DNA of 63,049 nt from JANWZL01 sp041640815. GTDB taxonomy: Bacteria > Pseudomonadota > Gammaproteobacteria > Burkholderiales > Thiobacillaceae. Position numbers and translations under genes: made by a program. Under the pieces are notes generated by a model, which saw nothing but the letters and a program-made list of their open reading frames with translations, did not search any database and was not told the DNA's origin. Location: assembly GCA_041640815.1 (NCBI GenBank), contig JBEPZO010000007.1, positions 1-63,049 of the forward strand. The letters run 5' to 3'. Position 1 is the first letter of the stretch. Every line of letters begins with the position of its first letter. This document shows positions 43,187 through 50,685 of this stretch, piece after piece.

Positions 43187-43606
43187 GACTGCTCCAGATG
43201 GCACTTGGGCCCGTTTTGCCGGCGTTACCGGCTCCGGGCCCAGAGCAGGCGACGCTTTAGCAGTACTTGTGATCGGTTCGGCCCAAGCGCTTCTGGGCCA
43301 GAGGAAATGCTGTATGAAATGCTGCGCGAGCGCGAGGATGGCTGCTCTGGCAAAACCTGCGGGCCAAACAATCGACGCAGCCGTTGTTAGCCTACACCAA
43401 ATTGCATTTTCGTTTCGTCGGCCTGATCTGCTGTGTTTCGCGGCTAGCGTTCCGTGCGCCCGGGCCCTCCATCCCGCTCGCGCTTTTTCAGCTTTTCCTC
43501 AACCGCGCCTGGCTGGGTAGAGCCTGACGGCCGCCCTGCAAGTTGTCCGTTAACTCGGCGGCTATCTCATGCTAGCCTAGCTCTGCTGCTAACGTCAACT
43601 TCTTTC
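43187..43606. other. 420-base divergent intergenic region between metK and the first acyltransferase gene
   Basis: I see no supportable gene here. Near metK it contains the nested inverted repeat annotated separately. The lpxL-side half has no Shine-Dalgarno-like sequence immediately before ATG 43607 and no convincing -35/-10 pair. Short open frames on the plus strand have biased composition but no recognisable protein. Confidence 0.5.
43206..43242 (-). promoter_or_regulatory. Nested inverted repeat in the metK leader
   Basis: Outer 8-bp repeat TGGGCCCG (43206-43213) / CGGGCCCA (43235-43242) encloses an inner GCCGG/CCGGC stem (43218-43222 / 43228-43232) with a CGTTA loop. It sits 20 to 56 bases upstream of the metK ATG. 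It does not match a SAM riboswitch class that I can recognise. Role unknown; candidate leader regulatory structure. Confidence 0.5.
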
Positions 43607-44452
43607 ATGCTGCGCCTGTTGCGCTTGCTCGCCTACCTGCCGCTGCCACTGCTGCATGCCGTGGGTGCCCTCTTGGGCCTGAGCCTGCATCCTTGGTCGG
43701 AGCGGTCGGCCGACGTGCGGGCGAATCTGCGCCAGGCTGGCCTGGATTCTTATGGTCTACGGCTGCGCACCGCCATGCATTTCGGCATGACAGTGATGGA
43801 GTTATTGGCCGTGTGGCTGCGGCGATTCGACCATACCCTGGCCTTGGTGCGCGAAGTGCGCGGCGGGGAGCACCTCGCTGCCGCCTGCCGCAGCGGGCGC
43901 GGCATATTGGCCATGACGCCGCATCTGGGCTGCTGGGAACTGGCTGGCCTCTACCTGGCAAGCTGCATGCCCATCGTCGAACTGTACCGGCCACCGCGCC
44001 AGGCCTGGGCCGATCGGCTGATGCGCCTCGGGCGCGAGCGAGGCCAGGCCAGGCTGGCAACACCCGATCGTAAGGGCGTGCGCGCCCTGCTCACGGCATT
44101 GCGGCGCGGCGAGGCCGTCGGCATCCTGCCCGATCAAGTGGCCAGCCGCGGCGATGGCGTATGGGCCCCCTTTTTCGGCCGCGATGCCTACACGCCCACC
44201 CTCGCCTTCCGCCTCGCCCGTAGCACGGGCGCGACCCCCCTCATGTTGTTCTGCGAGCGGCTGCCGTGGGGGCGCGGTTTTCGCCTGTGGATTGAGCCCT
44301 TGCCGCCGCTGCCGGATGAAGATACCGCAGCTGCGCGTCTGCTCAACCAGGTCTTGGAGGCGATGATCCGCCGCCACCCCGAACAATATCTCTGGCGTTA
44401 CCGGCGCTACAAACGCCCTGGCGGGGCACCGCCGGCACCTGGCGAGATTTGA
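43607..44452 (+). CDS. Lipid A late acyltransferase, LpxL/HtrB family (first copy)
   Basis: Inner-membrane acyltransferase that adds a secondary acyl chain to lipid A precursors. The start is ATG 43607 (281 residues); an open frame upstream is not homologous. An N-terminal hydrophobic helix anchors it. The catalytic HX4E motif is intact (His106 and Glu111 in TPHLGCWELAG), and ILPDQV...WAPFFG follows as in the family. A close homologue is next in line, slightly overlapping. I withhold a number (lpxL, lpxM or lpxP), because sequence alone does not fix acyl specificity. Confidence 0.9.
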   Translation: MLRLLRLLAYLPLPLLHAVGALLGLSLHPWSERSADVRANLRQAGLDSYGLRLRTAMHFGMTVMELLAVWLRRFDHTLALVREVRGGEHLAAACRSGRGILAMTPHLGCWELAGLYLASCMPIVELYRPPRQAWADRLMRLGRERGQARLATPDRKGVRALLTALRRGEAVGILPDQVASRGDGVWAPFFGRDAYTPTLAFRLARSTGATPLMLFCERLPWGRGFRLWIEPLPPLPDEDTAAARLLNQVLEAMIRRHPEQYLWRYRRYKRPGGAPPAPGEI

Positions 44453-44463
44453 CATTTCAGCGC

Positions 44464-45333
44464 ATGCGCTTGGCGGTCGCCCTGCTCTACCTGCTGTATC
44501 GGTTGTTGCCCTTGCCCATGCTGGGCCGGCTTGGCGAGGGGCTAGGGCTGCTGCTGTACGCCGTTGCCGCCTCGCGCCGCCGCATCGGGGCGACCAATCT
44601 GCGCCTATGTTTCCCGGAACTCTCCCCGGCGCAGCGTCGGCGGCTCCTGAAGGCCCATTTCCGCGCCTTGGGGCGGGCGAGCCTGATGGAGGCGGTGTGC
44701 TGGTGGGGGAGCCGGCAGGAGATCGAACGGCTGGTCCGGCTGGAGGGGCTGGAACATTTCCAGGCCCACGTCGGTCGGCCGCTCATCTTGCTTGCGCCCC
44801 ATTTTCTCGGCCTCAATCTCGGCGGCGTGCGCCTGACCTTGCTGCCTTACCGCTTCGCCTCGATGTACGCGCGCATTCGCAACCCCCTCGTCGACCGTCT
44901 CATGCGCCATGGCCGCCGCCGTTTCGGGCAATCGCTGCTCATCAGCCGGCATGAAGGCATCAGGCCGGCTTTGCGCGCCATCCGCGCGGGCATGCCGTTT
45001 TACTACTTGCCGGATCAGGATTTCGGTCAGCGCGATGCCATCTTCGTGCCCTTTTTCGGCGTGCCGACCGCTACGGTCACCGCCTTGGCTAGGCTAGCGC
45101 GCATCACAGGCGCGCGCGTGGTGCCGTGCATCGTGCGTCAGGAAGGTGCGGGCTATGTCGTGCGTTTCCTGCCGGCCTGGGAGGATTACCCGAGCGGCGA
45201 TGTAGAATCCGACACCCGCCGCATGAACGCCTTTATCGAGGAGCAGGTGCGCCAAATGCCGGAGCAGTACTTCTGGCTACACCGCCGCTTTAAGACCCGG
45301 CCAGCAGGCGAGCCTCCCCTATACGAAGACTGA
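44464..45333 (+). CDS. Lipid A late acyltransferase, LpxL family (second copy, HX4N motif)
   Basis: Second LpxL-type acyltransferase, 289 residues from ATG 44464 (TTG 44449, which overlaps the previous gene, is the alternative). It has an N-terminal hydrophobic segment, then APHFLGLNLGG with His113, where the expected acidic partner is Asn118 (codon AAT). The downstream YLPDQDFGQRDAIFVPFFGVPTA block is normal. The substitution at the catalytic dyad makes activity uncertain. It is followed 8 bases later by the gnnA-like gene, linking it to lipid A sugar synthesis. Confidence 0.85.
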   Translation: MRLAVALLYLLYRLLPLPMLGRLGEGLGLLLYAVAASRRRIGATNLRLCFPELSPAQRRRLLKAHFRALGRASLMEAVCWWGSRQEIERLVRLEGLEHFQAHVGRPLILLAPHFLGLNLGGVRLTLLPYRFASMYARIRNPLVDRLMRHGRRRFGQSLLISRHEGIRPALRAIRAGMPFYYLPDQDFGQRDAIFVPFFGVPTATVTALARLARITGARVVPCIVRQEGAGYVVRFLPAWEDYPSGDVESDTRRMNAFIEEQVRQMPEQYFWLHRRFKTRPAGEPPLYED

Positions 45334-45341
45334 TCGAGACC

Positions 45342-46310
45342 ATGGAATCGTTTCCCCCCGAACCGACGGCGGCGTCGCAGATGAGCGCGCCATTACGTGC
45401 CGGCGTGATCGGTGTCGGCTATCTCGGTCGTTTTCATGCCCAGAAGTGGGTACAGATCGAGGGGGTAGTTTTGTCGGGTGTCGCTGACTGCGACCCGGTG
45501 CGCGCGCAGGCCGTGGCCGCAGAGGTGGGCTGCCCGCCGTATACCGATTACCACCAGCTGCTCGGGCGGGTCGATCTCGTCTCGGTGGTGGTGCCCACGG
45601 AAAAGCACTATCAAGTGGTACGCGATTGCCTGCAGGCCGGCGTGCACGTGTTGGTGGAAAAACCGATCACCCAGCGCCTCGACGAGGCCGACGCGCTCAT
45701 TGAGCTCGCGTACGCGCAAGGGCTGAAGCTGCAGGTGGGGCATCTGGAGCGCTTCAACCCGGCCTGGCTTGCCCTGCAACCCCACCTGAGTGCGCCGCGA
45801 TTCATCGAAGCCCATCGGCTGGCACCGTTCAAGCCGCGCGGTACCGATGTCAGCGTGGTGCTCGATTTGATGATCCACGACCTGGACCTCGTTCTGTCCG
45901 TAGTGGCGAGCCCGGTGGCCGAGGTGCGCGCCAGCGGCACGTCGGTCCTCACCGACGGCATCGACATCGGCAACGCCCGTATCGAGTTTGCAAACGGCTG
46001 TGTGGCCAATATCACCGCAAGCCGGGTCAGTGTGGCGACCTTGCGCAAGATGCGGCTGTTCCTCAAGGACCGCTATCTCGCCGTCGATCTCGGTGAGCGC
46101 CGGGTGAGCATCGCTCGCCGCGGCGAGGATGCGCAGGCGCCCATCAGCCTGGCGCAGATCGAGGTACCGGCGGGCGACGCGCTCATGCGCGAGATCGAGT
46201 CCTTTGCCCGAGCGGTGCGCCAGGATGCCCCAGTGCCGGTCAGCGGCGAGGATGGCCGGCGCGCGCTCGCCCTGGCCCTTAAGATCGGCGATCTGATGCA
46301 AGGAAGGTGA
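45342..46310 (+). CDS. gnnA: Gfo/Idh/MocA oxidoreductase, probable UDP-GlcNAc 3-dehydrogenase
   Basis: NAD-dependent oxidoreductase of 322 residues. The Rossmann motif GVGYLG is at 24-29, the catalytic-region EKP at 106-108, and the substrate-side HLERFNPA and IHDLDL at about 134-183. In Acidithiobacillus ferrooxidans GnnA oxidises the 3-OH of UDP-GlcNAc so that GnnB can transaminate it. The assignment is by context: gnnB-like, then lpxA directly after, with lipid A acyltransferases before. A WlbA-type O-antigen dehydrogenase is the alternative. ATG 45381 (MSAPLRAGVIGVGYLG) may be the true start. Confidence 0.75.
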   Translation: MESFPPEPTAASQMSAPLRAGVIGVGYLGRFHAQKWVQIEGVVLSGVADCDPVRAQAVAAEVGCPPYTDYHQLLGRVDLVSVVVPTEKHYQVVRDCLQAGVHVLVEKPITQRLDEADALIELAYAQGLKLQVGHLERFNPAWLALQPHLSAPRFIEAHRLAPFKPRGTDVSVVLDLMIHDLDLVLSVVASPVAEVRASGTSVLTDGIDIGNARIEFANGCVANITASRVSVATLRKMRLFLKDRYLAVDLGERRVSIARRGEDAQAPISLAQIEVPAGDALMREIESFARAVRQDAPVPVSGEDGRRALALALKIGDLMQGR

Positions 46311-46311
46311 A

Positions 46312-47412
46312 ATGAACATCCCCATGGTGGATCTCAAGGCAGAATATGCCTTGCTCAAGGACGAACTCGATCCTGCAGTCCAGGCGGTGCTGGCTGGGGC
46401 GCAGTACATCAATGGGCCCAACGTGCGCGCCTTCGAGCAAGAGGTGGCGGCCTACTGCGGTGTCAAGCACGCCATCGCCTGCGCCTCAGGCACCGACGCC
46501 CTGATGCTCGCCTTGCGTGCCTGTGACATCGGGCCCGGCGACGAGGTCATCACCACCCCTTTCACCTTCGTCGCCACCGCTTCCGCCATCTCGATGTGCG
46601 GGGCGCGGCCAGTATTCGTGGACATCGACCCGCTCACCTATAACATCGACCCGGCGCGCATCGAGGCGGCCATCACACCGCGCACGCGCGCCGTGTTGCC
46701 GGTGCACCTCTATGGCCAGCCGGCCGATCTGGCCCCCATCGCCGAGCTCTGTAGGGGCTATGGCCTCAGGCTTATCGAGGACGCCGCCCAATCCTTCGGC
46801 GCCGAATATGGCGGGCGAAAGGCCGGCGCTTATGGCGACTTGGGCTGCTTCTCCTTCTACCCGAGCAAGAACCTGGGCGCCTTCGGCGATGGCGGCATGG
46901 TGATCACCGACGACGACGCCCTGGCCGAGAAGACGCGGGTGCTGGCAAATCACGGCAGCCGCGTGCGCTACCACCACGATGTGCTTGGTTACAACAGCCG
47001 GCTTGACGAGCTGCAGGCCGCCATCCTGCGCGTAAAGCTGAAAAGGGTGGACGCCTTCAACAGCGCTCGGCGGCGCATCGCCCACAGCTACAGCCGCCAT
47101 CTCGCCGGTAGCGGTGTCCAAACGCCGGTGGAAGACGGCAAAGGGCTACATGTCTTTCACCAATATACCGTGCAGAGCGATCGGCGCGACGCCATCCAAG
47201 CGGCGCTAGCCGCTGCCGGCATCGCCAGTGCCATCTACTATCCCATCCCGCTCCATCGCCAGGCCCTGTATGCCGAGGCCTGCCGAGGTCTTCGGCTACC
47301 GGTGGCGGAAGCAGCGGCGGCGCGCGTGCTATCGCTGCCCATCTCGCCGCTCATCACCGATGCACAAATCGAGCAGGTGTGTGCGGTAGTGCGCGCGGCA
47401 CAGCAGGCATGA
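46312..47412 (+). CDS. gnnB: DegT/DnrJ/EryC1 aminotransferase, probable UDP-2-acetamido-3-amino-glucose synthase
   Basis: PLP-dependent sugar aminotransferase of 366 residues, one base after gnnA. The PLP lysine is Lys186 in SFYPSKNLGAFGDGG; the cofactor-side EDAAQSFGAEY and ACASGTDAL are typical of the family. In the GnnA/GnnB pathway it converts the 3-keto sugar to the 3-amino sugar with glutamate as donor. The stop overlaps the lpxA ATG by four bases. A generic O-antigen aminotransferase cannot be excluded, but the fusion-tight link to an LpxA argues against it. Confidence 0.75.
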   Translation: MNIPMVDLKAEYALLKDELDPAVQAVLAGAQYINGPNVRAFEQEVAAYCGVKHAIACASGTDALMLALRACDIGPGDEVITTPFTFVATASAISMCGARPVFVDIDPLTYNIDPARIEAAITPRTRAVLPVHLYGQPADLAPIAELCRGYGLRLIEDAAQSFGAEYGGRKAGAYGDLGCFSFYPSKNLGAFGDGGMVITDDDALAEKTRVLANHGSRVRYHHDVLGYNSRLDELQAAILRVKLKRVDAFNSARRRIAHSYSRHLAGSGVQTPVEDGKGLHVFHQYTVQSDRRDAIQAALAAAGIASAIYYPIPLHRQALYAEACRGLRLPVAEAAAARVLSLPISPLITDAQIEQVCAVVRAAQQA

Positions 47413-48176
47413 GACTGCACCCCACGGCGATCATCGACCCCAGCGCGCGGCTAGGGGTGGAGGTGGAGGTCGGACCCTATGCCGTGATCGAGGCCGACAC
47501 CGAGCTCGGCGATGGCTGTCGGATCGCTGCCCACGCGGTGATCAAACGCTACACGCGTATGGGCCGCGCGAACCGGGTGGCCGAATTCGCCGTCATCGGC
47601 GGTGAACCACAGGACTCCAAGTTCAAGGACTGCGCGAGCTATGTTGTCATCGGCAACGACAACCGTATCGGCGAAGGGGTCACCATCCACCGCAGCAATC
47701 ACGCTGGCGGGGTCACCCGCCTCGGCGATGGCAATTTCCTCATGGCCATGAGCCACGTCGCGCACGACTGCCAGCTCGGCAATCAGGTCATCCTCGCCAA
47801 CGCCGCCTTGCTTGGCGGCCATGTCGAGGTCGGCGACCGCGCCTTCGTATCGGGAGCGGTCACCGTGCACCAGTTCTGCCGCATCGGCCGCCTGGCCATG
47901 GTAGCGGCGAGCGCCCGCGTCAACCAGGACTGCCTGCCCTTCCTGATCAGCGACGGCAACCCGGCGCGCGCACGCGCGCTCAACGCCGTGGGGCTGAAGC
48001 GCGCCGGCATGCCAGCGGGGGAGATCGCCGCCTTGCGCCGGGCCTTGCATGCCATGCGCACGTCCCGATCCCAGGCCGAGTTGCTCGCCGCCCTAGAGGA
48101 CGAGGCAAGCCCTGCCGTGCAGGAACTGGCCGCCTTCATCCGCGCCTCCAGGCGCGGCTACGCCCATTGCCGATGA
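47409..48176 (+). CDS. lpxA: LpxA-type UDP-sugar acyltransferase (probably for UDP-GlcNAc3N)
   Basis: First enzyme of lipid A synthesis: transfers a hydroxyacyl chain from ACP to position 3 of the sugar nucleotide. 255 residues of left-handed beta-helix hexapeptides, then a helical C-terminus. Catalytic His119 lies in SHVAHDC, and HQF at 154-156 is conserved. The position equivalent to E. coli Gly173 (chain-length ruler) is Ala167. Start ATG 47409 overlaps gnnB. It sits apart from the usual lpxD-fabZ-lpxA-lpxB cluster, so it is either the only lpxA or a second, dedicated copy. Confidence 0.88.
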   Translation: MRLHPTAIIDPSARLGVEVEVGPYAVIEADTELGDGCRIAAHAVIKRYTRMGRANRVAEFAVIGGEPQDSKFKDCASYVVIGNDNRIGEGVTIHRSNHAGGVTRLGDGNFLMAMSHVAHDCQLGNQVILANAALLGGHVEVGDRAFVSGAVTVHQFCRIGRLAMVAASARVNQDCLPFLISDGNPARARALNAVGLKRAGMPAGEIAALRRALHAMRTSRSQAELLAALEDEASPAVQELAAFIRASRRGYAHCR

Positions 48177-48673
48177 GCCAGCTCGTCCTCTCAAGCCTGC
48201 GCCCGGAGGAGGCCGAGGCCCTGGCCGAACTGGCGGCGAGGATCTGGCGCCAGCACTATCCGACGATCATCAGCAGTGCACAGATCGAATACATGCTCGC
48301 CCGCCGCTACTCGCCGCCATTGATCCGCCAGACCTTGGCACGCGGCGATCACTGGGACGTCGTGCGTTCGGGCGAGGCGCTGCTCGCCTTTGCCCACAGC
48401 TTTCGTCTCGAAGGCGGCGCCGTGAAGCTGGATAAGCTCTACGTGCATCCGCAATGGCAACGGCGCGGTCTGGGTAGGATGCTTCTGTCGCGCATCGAGG
48501 CCCGCGCCCGCGCTGAGGGCCGCAGCCATCTCCTACTGCGTGTAAACCGCCGCAATGACCAGGCCATCGCCGCCTACCGGAAATACGGCTTTTTCGTGGC
48601 GCGTGAGGTGGTGGAAGACATCGGCGAGGGCTTCGTCATGGATGACTACGTGATGGTAAAGCCGTTGCTTTGA
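48173..48673 (+). CDS. GNAT-family N-acetyltransferase
   Basis: 166-residue acetyl-CoA-dependent transferase from ATG 48173, overlapping the lpxA stop by four bases. The acetyl-CoA motif A is clear: LDKLYVHPQWQRRGLGRML (Q-x-x-G-x-G type). The N-terminal YMLARRYSP segment is common among GNATs of unknown substrate. Its substrate is not known. Tight coupling to lpxA suggests a role in the same pathway, for example on an amino sugar or acyl group, but this is inference only. Confidence 0.8.
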   Translation: MSQLVLSSLRPEEAEALAELAARIWRQHYPTIISSAQIEYMLARRYSPPLIRQTLARGDHWDVVRSGEALLAFAHSFRLEGGAVKLDKLYVHPQWQRRGLGRMLLSRIEARARAEGRSHLLLRVNRRNDQAIAAYRKYGFFVAREVVEDIGEGFVMDDYVMVKPLL

Positions 48674-48754
48674 CGCCCCCTGTGCTGCCGGCCGGCCTTA
48701 AGCGCCCACTGGCGGGGGATTTCGTCAACTTCAAACCGTTGTAGCATTCGCACC

Positions 48755-49174
48755 ATGCCGTTTACCAATCCCCCTGCGGAAGCAATCCGCGCCCTGCTCG
48801 CACGGGTCAAGACCATTGCCGTCGTCGGTCTATCGCCCAGGCCCGACCGGCCCAGCCATGCCGTGGCGCGTGCCCTGAAGCACTACGGCTACCGTATCGT
48901 TCCGGTACGACCGGCAGTGCACGAGGTCTTGGGCGAGCGTGCCTATGCGCGGCTGACGGACATCCCCTTCCCGGTCGACCTCGTAGACGTCTTTCGCGCC
49001 CCCGAGCATGTCCCCGCGGTGGTCGAGGAGACGATTGCCATCGGCGCGCCGGCGCTCTGGCTGCAAGAGGGCGTGGTGCACGAGGCGGCCGCCGAGCGGG
49101 CGCGCCGCGCGGGGCTCACGGTGGTGATGGACCGCTGCCTATTGCGCGATTACGTCAGGCTGATGACGGCATGA
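48755..49174 (+). CDS. CoA-binding protein (YccU type)
   Basis: Small Rossmann-fold protein of 139 residues, homologous to the CoA-binding domain of succinyl-CoA synthetase alpha. The nucleotide-side loop VVGLSPRPDRPSHAVARAL, the strand YRIVPVRP and LWLQEGV are visible. It lacks the catalytic domains, so it is a binding protein, not an enzyme that I can name. It overlaps dapF by four bases. Confidence 0.85.
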   Translation: MPFTNPPAEAIRALLARVKTIAVVGLSPRPDRPSHAVARALKHYGYRIVPVRPAVHEVLGERAYARLTDIPFPVDLVDVFRAPEHVPAVVEETIAIGAPALWLQEGVVHEAAAERARRAGLTVVMDRCLLRDYVRLMTA

Positions 49175-50001
49175 AGCTCAAATTCACCAAGATGCACGGC
49201 CTGGGCAACGATTTCGTCGTCTTCGACGGCATCCGTCAGCGCGTCGAGTTGAGCCCAGAGCAGCTGCGCCGCATCGCCGACCGTCATTTCGGCATCGGCT
49301 GCGACCAAATCCTGCTCGTGGAGGCGCCGACCCGGTCGGATGCCGACTTCCGCTACCGCATCTTCAATGCCGACGGCGGCGAGGTGAGCCAGTGTGGCAA
49401 CGGCGCGCGCTGTTTCGTGCGCTTCGTGCACGAGCACGGGCTAACCGACAAGCGCGCCATCCGTGTCGAGACCGCCGCCGGCATCATCGTGCCGCGCCTT
49501 GAGGACGACGGACAGGTCACCGTCGACATGGGGCCGCCGCGTTTCGAGCCGCGCGACATCCCCTTCGACGCCCCGGCCCGCGCCACCGTCTATGAGCTCG
49601 ATGTGCAGGGCACGCCGCTCGTCATCTCTGCCCTGTCCATGGGCAACCCGCATGCCGTGACGGTGGTCGAGGATATCAACCGGGCACCGGTTGTCGAGTT
49701 GGGGCCGCTGATCGAATACCATCCCCGCTTCCCGGAGCGGGTGAACGCCGGCTTCATGCAGGTGTTGGACCGTCACCGCATCCTGCTCAGAGTGTACGAA
49801 CGCGGCAGCGGCGAGACCCTGGCCTGTGGCACCGGCGCCTGCGCCGCCGCCGTGGCCGGCATCCAGCGCGGTCTGCTCGACACGCCTGTGCGCGTCATAA
49901 CCCGCGGTGGCGAGCTGACCATCGCTTGGGCTGGCGATGACGCCCATGTTTTCATGACCGGCCCGGCGGTGACCGTTTTTGAAGGGGAATATGAACCATG
50001 A
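49171..50001 (+). CDS. dapF: Diaminopimelate epimerase
   Basis: Cofactor-free epimerase converting LL- to meso-diaminopimelate for lysine and peptidoglycan. 276 residues, MKLKFTKMHGLGNDFVV; the two catalytic cysteines are Cys75 (QCGNGARC) and Cys218 (ACGTGACAA). GC-rich, C-ending codons. Its stop overlaps the DUF484 start, giving the usual dapF-DUF484-xerC order. Confidence 0.98.
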   Translation: MKLKFTKMHGLGNDFVVFDGIRQRVELSPEQLRRIADRHFGIGCDQILLVEAPTRSDADFRYRIFNADGGEVSQCGNGARCFVRFVHEHGLTDKRAIRVETAAGIIVPRLEDDGQVTVDMGPPRFEPRDIPFDAPARATVYELDVQGTPLVISALSMGNPHAVTVVEDINRAPVVELGPLIEYHPRFPERVNAGFMQVLDRHRILLRVYERGSGETLACGTGACAAAVAGIQRGLLDTPVRVITRGGELTIAWAGDDAHVFMTGPAVTVFEGEYEP

Positions 50002-50678
50002 TGCTCAATCAAGAACAAGTAGTGCAATACCTCAGAGAACATCCTGATTTTTTCACCGAACATGCGGAATTACTTGCCGTGCTAAAGGTTCCTCACCCCT
50101 ACAGTGGGCAGACAATTTCTTTGGGGGAGCGGCAGGTGATGCTATTGCGGGAACGGGCCCGCAACCTAGAAGCGAAACTACGGGAATTCATCCAATTCGC
50201 TGAGGAAAACGATGCTATTGGCGAGAAGCTGCACAAACTGGCCTTGCAACTGATGCGCGCCCGTAGTCTAAAGGCCGTATTTGAAGCCCTTAACTACAGT
50301 TTGCGCGAGGAGTTCGCCATCCCTCACACTTGTTTGCGAATCTGGGGGTCAGCCGTTGATCCAGAGTTAGCCGAGTTTACCCCCGTCAGCGATGCCATAC
50401 GCCAGATGACCAGCGAACTGACCAGCCCGCGTTGTGGGCACGAGGTTCCCGATGAGGTGCGCGGGTGGTTTGGCGACATTGGTGAGCATCTGCGTTCATT
50501 TGCCCTTGCGCCGCTGCGGGATCGAGGGGTCGCCGGCCTGTTGATACTCGCTTCAGAGGAGCCGACCCGTTTCTATCCCGAAATGGGGACCCTTTACCTC
50601 AATTGGCTTGCGGAGCTTGCAGGTGCTGCTATAAGCCGCTATGTCGACCAGATAACCGGGCCAGGGGCGTCATCCTGA
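49998..50678 (+). CDS. DUF484-family protein (GAF-like)
   Basis: 226-residue cytoplasmic protein always found near dapF and xerC in Beta- and Gammaproteobacteria; function unknown. The N-terminus has the family's YLREHPDFFTEHAELL motif, then a coiled-coil-like helix (about 45-75) and a GAF-like domain ending in LYLNWLAELAGAAISRY. Start ATG 49998 overlaps the dapF stop. Clearly lower GC and more A/T-ending codons than dapF and xerC on either side, which is odd for a core gene. Confidence 0.9.
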   Translation: MMLNQEQVVQYLREHPDFFTEHAELLAVLKVPHPYSGQTISLGERQVMLLRERARNLEAKLREFIQFAEENDAIGEKLHKLALQLMRARSLKAVFEALNYSLREEFAIPHTCLRIWGSAVDPELAEFTPVSDAIRQMTSELTSPRCGHEVPDEVRGWFGDIGEHLRSFALAPLRDRGVAGLLILASEEPTRFYPEMGTLYLNWLAELAGAAISRYVDQITGPGASS

Positions 50679-50685
50679 CGTTTCA

